Assembly (NCBI GenBank): GCA_030045175.1
Contig: JASIBM010000359.1
Span: 1 to 12,331 of the forward strand
Length of the DNA stretch: 12,331 nucleotides
Reading direction: 5' to 3'
Source: Streptosporangiaceae bacterium
Lineage (GTDB): Bacteria > Actinomycetota > Actinomycetes > Streptosporangiales > Streptosporangiaceae
The position numbers were made by a program, and so were the translations under genes. The notes beneath the pieces are model-generated. The model saw nothing but the letters and a program-made list of their open reading frames with translations, made no database searches and was not told the DNA's origin. Numbering within the stretch: the first letter of the stretch is position 1; each line of letters opens with the position of its first letter. Positions 5,099 to 12,331 of the stretch are shown piece by piece.

Positions 5099-7669
5099 TC
5101 ACCCCTCCGGTCGCAAGGTCCATACGATCACGCCGGCGGCATGGCTTGGGCTCAGGCCGATGGGCAGGTAATGACCGCTCCACCAGGTCCGCACGAGGTT
5201 CTGGTACCAGGGCGAGGCCGGGTTCTCGCTGAGGCCGCCCGGATAGATGGCGCGCGAGGTGGCTTCGCCAGCACCGGACCAGGCCGTGATCATGCGCAGG
5301 CTCGGGCCGAAGTCTGAGGTCATGCCGTCGTCGGCGGCGTTAACCGTCCACGGGTCACCGCCCGAGGGCCGTGGTCCGTAACCAAGGGCCGCGGCGCCGA
5401 GCAGCGACGGGATCTGCCGCCGGTGCAGTCGCCCCCATGACCAGCTATCAGGGTTGCCGCCGAGCCGCCTGGCCAGCGAGGCGACGGCGGCGCCGAATGC
5501 GGCGCGCATGTCGGCCGGCGCGTCGCTGCCCGGTCGTCCTGGCGGGCTGAAGGCCGGGTTGTCCTGGTCATGGAGCGTCCACTGGTCGAGGTCCTCGAGC
5601 AGCGGCGCTGGGTCATGGCCTGGGCTCAGGTTCCAGGGGTCGAGGTGGGCGGGCACGTGCCGGGCTTGCCACCACGGTTCGAAGACGGCCCGCAGGTAGT
5701 CGTTCCAGAAGGTCCACCAGATCGTCGCCGCCGGGGAGGTGACGTCCATCGAGTCGTTCCACCGCGTCAGGAGCCCGGCCGCGCTGGCGGCTCGCGGGCT
5801 GAGCGGTGCGCCGCCACGCAAGGCCGCTAGCAGCTCAGGAACGATCTGCGCGGCGAGGTGATCGGCGTAACTGCCCTGCAGTGCCGCCGATCCTGATAGC
5901 CCGGCTGCCGCCCCGCTGCTGAGCGCCTGATATGCCTGCGCTGCCCGGTACCCGGGGTCGAACCCCTGCGACGTTCCGATGTAATAGGGGTACGCGGCGG
6001 TGACCGGGCGCTGGTTCGCGCTCACGATCACGTGCCCTGGCGGGTCGTAGGCACGGGGAAGGGCCGCGAACGGTATCGTGCCGACCACGTCGCTCTGGCC
6101 GGTGCCGGGCAGCGGCCGCCACGGCTGGCCTGACCGGACGACGGGATAGTAACCCGCTGCGATTACGCCGATGTTGCCGCGGTCGTCGGCATAGACGAAG
6201 TTCTGCGTGGGCGCGCGCCAGCCGCGAAGCGCGTTCGTGAACTGCGTCCAGTCAGACGCCGTGGCCACGCCGAGGATGGCGGCGAGGTCGGGCGACGGGA
6301 TGTCGCCCATCCAGTAGACAGACGTCGTCTCGCCTTCTGTCGTCATGATCGGCCCGTGCACGGTCAGGTCGACGACCAGCCGGACCGGCGCGGCGCCCCG
6401 CACGGGAATCAGGTAACGCAGCTTGCGCACCGGGCGCCAGGCACCCCGCCACAGGTACTCACCGGGATGCGACGGGCTGGTCTGCTCGTGGTAGAAGAGC
6501 GTTGACTGATTCTGGACATCCGTGAGTGACCAGGAAATGTGCTGGTTGCGGCCGATCACGATGGCTGGGATGCCCGGCAGGCTGGCGCCGGCGACATCGA
6601 GCGCAGGAGAGCGGAGCGCGACCTCGTACCAGTACGAGGGCAGGGAAAGCGCCAGGTGCGGGTCTCCGGCGAGCACGGCGGCCGATCCCCCGGCCAGCGG
6701 CCCGTTCACGGCCCAGGCGTTGCTGTCCGGGTGAATATGCGTCAGGCCCTCGGGAAGGCGGGCGATCTGCCGCATGATCGCCACTGCCGCCACCCCTGCT
6801 GCCTGTGCCTGAGCTGGCGCCGTCACGGGTGTCGTGGCCGCCGCTGGCCTGGCGTGCGATTGTCCGGTCAGCGCCAGTGAGTCGGCGTTGGCGTTCTGGG
6901 CCGCGAGCGGTGCGATGCCGTCATCGGTGTATGGCCCCGGGTCGTAAGGACGCTGGGCATTGGCCGGATCGAGCGGGAACCATCGCGCCGTCAGGGTGCT
7001 GCCCAGCGAGCGGTCAAGCACGCTGTAATCGAGCGGAGCCGTGGTGAAATCGAGCTGCTGAGTCAGCAGCTCCTGCACCACCAGGCTGTCCACCGGCGTC
7101 CATGGCCCCGGCTGCACGCCTGCCAGCGTGTAGATGGCAGGCCACTGACCGGTGGCGGCAAGCTCGGCGATGCGGTCGTTGACGCCCCTGGCGTAGGCGA
7201 GCAGGGCCTGGCCGGCCGGGCTTGACCGCGGCGTCGCCGCCCACTGCGCCTCGGCGGTGCGCAACAGCCCGAGGCGCAGCTCGAACTTGTCCGACCCGAT
7301 GGCGGCCGGGCCTTCAAGAGCGCTCAGCCTGCCCTCGCCGACCCGGCGCTCCAGGTCCATCTGCGACAGCCGGAACCAGGCAGCGACGTAGCCCTGGGCA
7401 AGGAACAGGTCATGGTCGTTTGCCGCCACGATCGACGCGATGCCCGACCTGGTGAACGACACGGTGACCGGCCGGTAAAGCCCGGGGATCGCCAGCACGC
7501 CAGAGCGCGGGGCCTGCGCTCCGGCCGCCGATTCCCACACCCCGCGCGCCGCGAGCACCCGGCCCAGGGCGGGCAACGGCCCGGCGCCGAAGCCGAGGGC
7601 GTACATCACCAGGGCGGCGGCTGCGGCAGCGCCCGCGATGGCCGTTACCCTGCGGACTTTCCGTGCCAC
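5099..7669 (-). CDS. Penicillin-acylase-family Ntn hydrolase (S45), membrane-anchored or secreted
   Basis: This 856-residue precursor belongs to the N-terminal-nucleophile amidases that hydrolyse N-acyl groups, such as penicillin G acylase, aculeacin A acylase, acyl-homoserine lactone acylases and PvdQ. The N-terminus has a basic start (MARKVRRV) and one hydrophobic segment at about 8-30, so it is exported or anchored outside. The alpha-chain region shows FLAQGYVAAWFRLSQMDLER (89-108). Ser316 in the motif SNAW is the expected beta-chain nucleophile freed by self-cleavage, giving a beta chain of 541 residues. Further landmarks are LAGDPHL and YWYEVAL after the nucleophile, QNFVYADDRGNIG, and VSANQRP, whose Asn is the oxyanion-hole residue of the family. 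The residue before Ser316 is Asp, where many relatives have Gly. GTG 7669 follows GGAGGG by four bases. It lies 28 bases after the thioesterase gene, so it probably acts on the cluster product, for example by removing an N-acyl group. Quorum quenching or penicillin resistance are alternatives. Confidence 0.92.
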   Translation of the reverse strand: MARKVRRVTAIAGAAAAAALVMYALGFGAGPLPALGRVLAARGVWESAAGAQAPRSGVLAIPGLYRPVTVSFTRSGIASIVAANDHDLFLAQGYVAAWFRLSQMDLERRVGEGRLSALEGPAAIGSDKFELRLGLLRTAEAQWAATPRSSPAGQALLAYARGVNDRIAELAATGQWPAIYTLAGVQPGPWTPVDSLVVQELLTQQLDFTTAPLDYSVLDRSLGSTLTARWFPLDPANAQRPYDPGPYTDDGIAPLAAQNANADSLALTGQSHARPAAATTPVTAPAQAQAAGVAAVAIMRQIARLPEGLTHIHPDSNAWAVNGPLAGGSAAVLAGDPHLALSLPSYWYEVALRSPALDVAGASLPGIPAIVIGRNQHISWSLTDVQNQSTLFYHEQTSPSHPGEYLWRGAWRPVRKLRYLIPVRGAAPVRLVVDLTVHGPIMTTEGETTSVYWMGDIPSPDLAAILGVATASDWTQFTNALRGWRAPTQNFVYADDRGNIGVIAAGYYPVVRSGQPWRPLPGTGQSDVVGTIPFAALPRAYDPPGHVIVSANQRPVTAAYPYYIGTSQGFDPGYRAAQAYQALSSGAAAGLSGSAALQGSYADHLAAQIVPELLAALRGGAPLSPRAASAAGLLTRWNDSMDVTSPAATIWWTFWNDYLRAVFEPWWQARHVPAHLDPWNLSPGHDPAPLLEDLDQWTLHDQDNPAFSPPGRPGSDAPADMRAAFGAAVASLARRLGGNPDSWSWGRLHRRQIPSLLGAAALGYGPRPSGGDPWTVNAADDGMTSDFGPSLRMITAWSGAGEATSRAIYPGGLSENPASPWYQNLVRTWWSGHYLPIGLSPSHAAGVIVWTLRPEG

Positions 7670-7697
7670 TGTACCCTCCGAGCTGATAGGGGTCAGG

Positions 7698-8447
7698 TCA
7701 GCGGGCCGCGACGGGATGACCGAGGTCGCGGATGAAGGTATCGAGCAGCTCGTCCGGTGCTTCCATGAAGCGGTAGTGCGGCCCGCTGAGCACGCGGAAG
7801 TCGGTCTGGCCGCAGCTGGCCCACGACGTCATCAGCCGGTAATCGACCTCGGCGTCGGCGTCCCACCCGATCGCGGTGATGGGGCACGGCAGGCGAACGG
7901 GCTCGCTCGGGTGATAGCGCTTGTTGGCCTCGACGTCCGCGCGGAGCACGTCCAGGCTCAGCTCGATCAGGTCCGGCCTGGGAATGCCGCCGAGCTGGAC
8001 GATCAGCGTGCGCACCTCCTCGGCCAGCTCGGTGTCGGTCATGTGCAGGAACCTGCCGTGCGGCCCATCGTGCGGTGCCACCTGGGAAGAGACGAACAAC
8101 CTCGCTGGCGCCCGGCAGCCGCGGCTGACGAGCCGCACGGCGGTCTCATAGCACGGCAGCGCCGACCCGCAATGGCCGAACAACGCGAACGGCCGGTCCA
8201 GGTAGGGGACAAGGACGTCGGCGAGGTCGTCGGCGAGTGCCTCATAGGTTGCGTAGGGTGGCTCGCGGAACCGGTTCTCGCGGCCTGGCGGCTGCAGCGG
8301 GCAGATCTCGATGTCGCCGATGAACCTCGGCCATTTCCGGTACATGCTGGCGCCGCAGCCCGAGTAGGGCAGGCAGAAGAGCCTGGCTCCGCTCTCCGGG
8401 GAAACCGGGCGGAGAAACCATGTCGAGCTTGCCACCGTCGACGGCAT
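7698..8447 (-). CDS. Type II thioesterase with a cysteine at the nucleophile position
   Basis: This is a discrete 249-residue alpha/beta hydrolase of the TEII (GrsT/RifR) family. Such enzymes remove wrong groups from carrier proteins or release a carrier-bound amino acid. Family landmarks are LFCLPYSGCGASMYRKWP (23-40), PLQPPGREN (50-58), ALFGHCGSALPCYE (88-101), the acid-residue region GWDADAEV (194-201) and SGPHYRF (221-227), whose His224 should be catalytic. The usual motif is GHSMG. Here it reads GHCGS, so Cys93 stands at the nucleophile position and Ser replaces the final Gly. The codons are unambiguous (CAT TGC GGG TCG). The rest of the fold markers are intact, so a working cysteine enzyme is more likely than decay. 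ATG 8447 is preceded by GGAGGG with 8 bases spacing, 18 bases after the P450 stop. Like NikP2 beside NikP1/NikQ, it may hydrolyse or transfer an oxidised aminoacyl group from the neighbouring PCP. Confidence 0.92.
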   Translation of the reverse strand: MPSTVASSTWFLRPVSPESGARLFCLPYSGCGASMYRKWPRFIGDIEICPLQPPGRENRFREPPYATYEALADDLADVLVPYLDRPFALFGHCGSALPCYETAVRLVSRGCRAPARLFVSSQVAPHDGPHGRFLHMTDTELAEEVRTLIVQLGGIPRPDLIELSLDVLRADVEANKRYHPSEPVRLPCPITAIGWDADAEVDYRLMTSWASCGQTDFRVLSGPHYRFMEAPDELLDTFIRDLGHPVAAR

Positions 8448-8465
8448 GATCCGGTCCCTCCCAGC

Positions 8466-9737
8466 TCAGCGCGCGGTGGCGGCGAGCCTGGCCGGCGTGG
8501 CCGCGCGCAGCTTGGCGACAAGGGGCATGTGCTTGATGCCTGCCACAAAGTTCGAGTGCAGGTGACTGACTTCTCCGGCCGGGCTGAACTCGTCGAACGT
8601 CGCGAACATCTCGGTGAACAAGATCCGCAGCGTCATCCGGGCGACGGTATGGCCGACGCAGTAATGCGCGCCGCTGCCGAAGGCGATGTGGCGGTTCCGC
8701 TTGCGCCGGATATCGAACCTGAACGGATCGGCGAACGCTTCCTCGTCCCGGTTCGCCGAGCCCAGCCAGGCCACGACGGCGTCGCCGGCCCTGATCTGCT
8801 TGCCGCGCAGCTCGGTGTCGGCCAGCGCGTAGCGCATGAAGTGATTCGCTGGCGATGCCCAGCGAAGCGCCTCGTCCAGGCCGGGGCCGAGCAATTCAGG
8901 GTGACTGCGCCAGTCATCCCACAGCGGCGTCCCCATGATCTCGCCGATGGCGCCCGTCGGCACGTAAGGCGTCGTGACGTTGGCGCCCAGTATCAGGCTG
9001 TAGCAATTAGACAAGATTGCCCCGGTCTCCAGCCGGCGCCCGTCGACCTCCATCTCGAGCAGCAAGCTGATCAGGTCATCCCCCAGCTTGGCTCGCCTTT
9101 CCTTCAGGATGTCGTGGAAATAGGCGAACAGCTCCCTGTGCGCAATCTCAAGCGTGGCCTTGGGGCCGGCCGGCTCGGTGAATTCCGGGTCGTCTGGCGC
9201 GATCGACATGGACGTCAGCCTGGTGAGCCTTGGCCAGTCGGCTCGCGGCAGCGCCATCATGGTGCCGGCCGAGGCCATCGGCAGCGCCATCATCGCCTCG
9301 GCGAAGTCGAAGGGCTCCTGGGTGAGCGCAGGCTCAAGCACCCGGCGTATCTCGGCGGTCACCGCGTCCCGGTAGCGCTCGACCTGCTTGTTGGTGAGCG
9401 CGCGCTGCATGGGCTCGCGCATCCGGTCGTGCCTGGGCGGATCGGTCGCTGCCATCTGGCGGCCGCGGGCCGGGTCCTCCTTGCCGAGCAGGAACAACAT
9501 GGTGCCGCGCTGCGAGGTAAAATGCACGTGGTCACGCAGGACGAGGCTGGCGTCATCGAACTTGGTCACCGACCAGAATCCGAGCGTGTCGCCGACGTCC
9601 TGCCAGTGGACCGGGTCGCGCTGGCGCATGGCGAACCAGATGGCGTGCGGATCACCCTCGCCGTGCAGCACTGAATCGGTCAGGTCAACGGCATCGATGT
9701 TGATCGAGTCGGCGTTGGTCGGGTGACTGAGACGCAT
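8466..9737 (-). CDS. Cytochrome P450, probably oxidising the carrier-bound amino acid
   Basis: This is a soluble bacterial P450 of 423 residues, a normal length, and it needs separate redox partners that are not in view. The haem loop is FGSGAHYCVGHTVAR, with the haem-ligand Cys360 and His358. The K-helix motif is EALR (289-292). The C-helix region reads ATDPPRHDRMR (97-107). The I-helix reads LILGANVTTP (248-257): Thr255 is kept, but the acidic residue normally before it (AGx[E/D]T) is Val254. ATG 9737 follows AAGGA by about nine bases and starts 15 bases after the A-PCP stop, so the two are co-transcribed. A P450 next to an A-PCP didomain usually hydroxylates the beta carbon of the tethered amino acid, as in NovI and NikQ. 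Here the expected substrate is valyl-S-PCP, giving 3-hydroxyvaline or a related product. Acting later on the finished peptide is an alternative. The family is certain; the substrate is inferred. Confidence 0.96.
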   Translation of the reverse strand: MRLSHPTNADSINIDAVDLTDSVLHGEGDPHAIWFAMRQRDPVHWQDVGDTLGFWSVTKFDDASLVLRDHVHFTSQRGTMLFLLGKEDPARGRQMAATDPPRHDRMREPMQRALTNKQVERYRDAVTAEIRRVLEPALTQEPFDFAEAMMALPMASAGTMMALPRADWPRLTRLTSMSIAPDDPEFTEPAGPKATLEIAHRELFAYFHDILKERRAKLGDDLISLLLEMEVDGRRLETGAILSNCYSLILGANVTTPYVPTGAIGEIMGTPLWDDWRSHPELLGPGLDEALRWASPANHFMRYALADTELRGKQIRAGDAVVAWLGSANRDEEAFADPFRFDIRRKRNRHIAFGSGAHYCVGHTVARMTLRILFTEMFATFDEFSPAGEVSHLHSNFVAGIKHMPLVAKLRAATPARLAATAR

Positions 9738-9752
9738 GGCGACGCTTCCTTC

Positions 9753-12101
9753 TCATGTCAGCGTTTTCTGGTGGCTATCGTCGATGGCCGGCAGGGTCTC
9801 GGCGAGCTCGGCGACGGTAGGGCGCAAGTACAAGGTCCTGGCCGAGACGTTGACCGCGAAGCGGCTCTGCAGGCGGGTGAGCAACTCGGCGGCGATCAGC
9901 GAGTGCCCGCCGAGCTCGAAGAAGTCGTCATCGACGCCGACCGGCTCGACCCCGAGCAGGTCGCTCCACTCCTGGGCAAGGATGGCCTCAACGCGCGTCC
10001 TGGGCGGCGTGTACTCGCTGCGCAAGCTGCGCGGCATGAGCCGCGCTGCGGGCAGCGCGGCCCGGTCAACCTTGCCGTTGCGGGTCAGTGGCAGCTCGGG
10101 CAGCAGCAGTACGGCAGCGGGCACCAGGTACGGCGGCAGCTCAGATCGCAGCTTCTCGCGCAGCACGGGGCCGAGCCCGTCACCGGCCGGGTCGCTCGCC
10201 GTGACGTAGGCGACGATTCGCTGGCCGCGGCCGGAGCCTGACTGGACGACCACCACGGCCTGCCGGACCGCGGGCTGCCTGAGCAGGGCGGCCTCGACGT
10301 CGCCAGGCTCGACCCGGTATCCGGAGATCTTGACCTGGAAGTCAGTACGGCCCAGGAAGTCCACCGTGCCGTCTGGCATCCACCTGGCCAGGTCACCGGT
10401 CCGGTACAGCCGGTCGCCAGGCCGGGCCGGGCGCGGATCGGGCACGAACCGGTCGGCCGTGCTGCCAGGGCTCGCCAGGTAGCAGCGCGCCAGCCCGTCG
10501 CCGCCCGCGTAAAGCTCCCCTGGCACGCCCGCGGGGACCGGCGCGAGCAACGGGTCGAGTATCCGGACCCTGGTGCCCGCGATCGGGCGGCCGAGCGGGA
10601 CGGATGTGCCTGCGCAGGGCTGGGTCGTGGTCCACACCGTCGTGAAGGTCGTGTTCTCTGTGGGGCCGTATCCGTTGCTGAAGACCAGGCCCGGATGGGC
10701 GGCGAGCAGCTGCCTGACCCGATCGGCTGGCACCACGTCGCCGCCCGCTAGTACGTGCCGCAGGTCGGCGAACGCGTCGAGGTGGTCGCGCACCATGCGG
10801 TCGAATAGACCCGCGGTGAGCCAGACGACGGTGACCTTGTCTTGCACCAGGGTCTCGGCCAGCTGGCTGGTCGACACCGGGCCGGCGGGATGGATGGCCA
10901 GCCTGCCCCCCGTGGTGAGCGGCGCCCAGATCTCAAGCGTCGAGGCGTCGAATGCGACAGGGGACATCTGCAAGAACACGTCATCGGGCCGGAAATCCGC
11001 CCAGTCGGGCTGGCGGACGAGCCTGGACACGGCCCGGTGCGGCACGCACGCGCCCTTCGGCTCGCCGGTGGAGCCAGAGGTGAAGCTCACGTACGCAAGC
11101 GCGTCCGGGTGAGCCTGGTGACCGATGCTCGCTGCGGCGCCAGGATCGGCCGCCCCGTCATCGCGCCTGGGCAGCGGCACGGTGACGATGCCGGGCGGCA
11201 GCAAGTGCGCAAGCGCGTCGTCGGCCAGCGCGAGCGGCGCCGGGATATCGGCCAGCTGCCTGGCCAGCCTGTCCGGCGGCAGGTCGGGCTCGAACGCGGC
11301 GTAGGCCGCTCCGGTCTTGAGCACCGCGAGCAGCGCGGCGACCAGCGCGGGCGATCGCTCGGCGAGCACGGCGACGATGCGCTCTGGCCCGGCGCCCGCC
11401 GCGATCAGGCGGGCCGCAAGCCGGTTCGCCCAGCGATCAAGATCGGCATACGTATACTCCGTGCCCGCGTGACTGATCGCGATCGCGTGCGGAGCGCGTC
11501 GCACCTGATCCGCCACGAGCAGGTGCACCGCCCGCGGTGCGGCGCTCGCGACGCCGCTTCCTGCCCAGCCATCGACCTGGCGCAGTGCCCGCCGGGAGGC
11601 CAGCCGCAGGCAGGACACCGGGCGGTGCGGATGCGCGGCGGCGTCGGACAGCGCCTTGGCCATCTGCTCGGCGATCTCATCGGCCAGGCCAGCTCGCTCC
11701 CCTGGCGGCACGGTAAGCCGGATCTCATCGGCGCTGATGGCCAGCACGGGCACGGGACCCTCGCCTGCGGGCGCGGCGCCAAGCACCACGACGGCGTCAG
11801 GCGCCTGCCCGTCGCCGACGAGCTGGCGCCCCGGCTGGGCGGACGCTGTGACTGCGCACGAGGCCAGGGCGCGCTCGGCCGCCGCGCGCACCGTGGTGAA
11901 GTCAGGATCGGCGGAAAAATCAGCGCTAAGCAGAGCTTCGCTGTCGGCGAGCACCCGTACTGTCACCTGCTCCTGCAGCGTCCGCCTGTGCAGCACGACA
12001 GCGAGCGCCGCGATCGCCTCGGCCGCGGTGCGCCGCCCCGCTGGCAGCCTGCCCGCGGCGGCAGCGCGTCCCGCCGGCGCTGACGGCTTCGACCCGGTCA
12101 C
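9753..12101 (-). CDS. NRPS protein: vestigial condensation lobe, adenylation domain (valine-type code), PCP
   Basis: This cytoplasmic 782-residue NRPS module selects an amino acid, adenylates it with ATP and loads it on its own carrier domain. Residues about 25-180 resemble the C-terminal lobe of a condensation domain (AIAALAVVLHRRTLQEQV, then PHRPVSCLRLAS), but the HHxxxDG half is missing and the middle is shortened, so it should not be catalytic. The A domain spans about 190-690, with YVSFTSGSTGEPKG (337-350), FDASTLEIW, NGYGPTEN, YRTGDLARWMPDG, KISGYRVEPGD and NGKVDR. Aligned to GrsA, the pocket is D385 A386 L389 W427 L451 G453 G477 T485 F486 K677. This DAxWxGGTFK pattern is known for valine. 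The PCP has ELGGHSL with Ser734 for phosphopantetheine. GTG 12101 overlaps the previous stop (GTGA) and is preceded by GGAGG four bases upstream. No thioesterase, epimerase or MbtH part is fused. It probably supplies a P450-modified residue in trans. Confidence 0.95.
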   Translation of the reverse strand: MTGSKPSAPAGRAAAAGRLPAGRRTAAEAIAALAVVLHRRTLQEQVTVRVLADSEALLSADFSADPDFTTVRAAAERALASCAVTASAQPGRQLVGDGQAPDAVVVLGAAPAGEGPVPVLAISADEIRLTVPPGERAGLADEIAEQMAKALSDAAAHPHRPVSCLRLASRRALRQVDGWAGSGVASAAPRAVHLLVADQVRRAPHAIAISHAGTEYTYADLDRWANRLAARLIAAGAGPERIVAVLAERSPALVAALLAVLKTGAAYAAFEPDLPPDRLARQLADIPAPLALADDALAHLLPPGIVTVPLPRRDDGAADPGAAASIGHQAHPDALAYVSFTSGSTGEPKGACVPHRAVSRLVRQPDWADFRPDDVFLQMSPVAFDASTLEIWAPLTTGGRLAIHPAGPVSTSQLAETLVQDKVTVVWLTAGLFDRMVRDHLDAFADLRHVLAGGDVVPADRVRQLLAAHPGLVFSNGYGPTENTTFTTVWTTTQPCAGTSVPLGRPIAGTRVRILDPLLAPVPAGVPGELYAGGDGLARCYLASPGSTADRFVPDPRPARPGDRLYRTGDLARWMPDGTVDFLGRTDFQVKISGYRVEPGDVEAALLRQPAVRQAVVVVQSGSGRGQRIVAYVTASDPAGDGLGPVLREKLRSELPPYLVPAAVLLLPELPLTRNGKVDRAALPAARLMPRSLRSEYTPPRTRVEAILAQEWSDLLGVEPVGVDDDFFELGGHSLIAAELLTRLQSRFAVNVSARTLYLRPTVAELAETLPAIDDSHQKTLT

Positions 12102-12331
12102 GTTTCCTCCAGCTTGCCCGGTGCGGCGGCCGGCACGCGCAGCGCGGGCAGGGCGGCACGGCCTTGCGGCCCGAAGACCTTGAAGCCCGGATCGCGTGCG
12201 ATGAGCCGCAGCAGGTCGCGGTAGTCGGCGACGATGTCCGCGGCTCGCTCGGGGGTGAACGCGTCGGTCCGGTACCGCAGGTAGATGTCCGTGCCTTCGG
12301 CATAGGTGATCACCCGCATGGTGAGATCCCG
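12098..12331 (-). CDS. C-terminal end of an NRPS condensation-domain protein (5' end outside window)
   Basis: The frame is open to the right edge, and only the last 77 codons are visible. RDLTMRVITYAEGTDIYLRY, RTDAF and RDLLRLIARDPGF match the closing part of condensation domains, where a strand of the form DLTLRV is followed by a YRTDLFD-like strand and a helix before the A domain normally begins. Here no A domain follows. After about 22 Ala/Pro-rich residues the protein ends in KLEET at TGA 12098-12100. The gene therefore encodes either a free-standing condensation enzyme or an NRPS that ends in a condensation domain. The stop overlaps the next GTG start by four bases, so both are translationally coupled and the two proteins probably work together, this one joining the amino acid held on the next protein's PCP. 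An internal ATG at 12319 is not a credible start because the conserved strand begins before it. Confidence 0.75.
   Translation of the reverse strand, partial: RDLTMRVITYAEGTDIYLRYRTDAFTPERAADIVADYRDLLRLIARDPGFKVFGPQGRAALPALRVPAAAPGKLEET

Noticed and set aside
7638..9674. Plus-strand open frame of 678 codons
   Set aside because: It lies antisense to the thioesterase and P450, whose motifs are certain. Its translation shows no domain, and long antisense frames are common at this GC content.
10842..12083. Plus-strand open frame of 413 codons
   Set aside because: It is antisense to the adenylation domain, Arg/Gly-rich, without recognisable motifs or a ribosome site.
1..12331. tRNA or rRNA genes, CRISPR arrays, insertion sequences, toxin-antitoxin pairs
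   Set aside because: I saw no cloverleaf or rRNA motifs, no spaced direct repeats, no transposase motifs and no small paired genes of that type. Genes fill nearly the whole window.

Overview
The window is very GC-rich (about 70% by eye), with GTG starts, GGAGG-type ribosome sites and 4-base start/stop overlaps. It looks like chromosomal DNA of an actinomycete related to Streptomyces or the Streptosporangiales; the species cannot be named. It holds ten genes, two of them cut by the window ends, and almost no non-coding DNA.

Left block (1-3559, all minus strand). A PstS-family solute-binding lipoprotein is followed, with a 4-base ATGA overlap, by a four-helix membrane protein with two extracytoplasmic domains. 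Next comes a soluble helix-rich protein that runs off the left edge. No PstC, PstA or PstB is visible. The membrane protein has the architecture of GlnX, the membrane partner in the mycobacterial GlnH-GlnX-PknG sensing system, so a signalling role is at least as plausible as transport. That role is inference. A 257-base divergent intergenic region with a perfect 8+8-base inverted repeat separates this block from birA.

Centre (3817-4695, plus strand). birA encodes a biotin-protein ligase without the DNA-binding domain. Its 3' end overlaps the convergent operon to its right by 56 bases.

Right block (4640-12331, all minus strand). This is a tight operon entering from the right edge: the end of an NRPS condensation domain; an A-PCP protein carrying the remains of a condensation domain at its N-terminus; a cytochrome P450; a type II thioesterase; a penicillin-acylase-family Ntn hydrolase; and a small membrane protein. 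Gaps are -4, 15, 18, 28 and 6 bases, so these genes are probably co-transcribed and belong to one natural-product gene cluster whose core lies to the right. The A-domain pocket reads DALWLGGTFK, a valine-type code. A stand-alone A-PCP beside a P450 and a discrete thioesterase resembles the NovH/NovI and NikP1/NikQ/NikP2 systems, in which an amino acid is oxidised while tethered to the carrier protein. The model proposed here is that valine is loaded, oxidised by the P450 and passed to a condensation domain acting in trans, and that an N-acylated product is later processed outside the membrane by the acylase.

The features most worth a second look are the cysteine in place of the usual serine nucleophile of the thioesterase, the P450 I-helix without its usual acidic residue, the vestigial condensation domain, and the acylase inside an NRPS operon.
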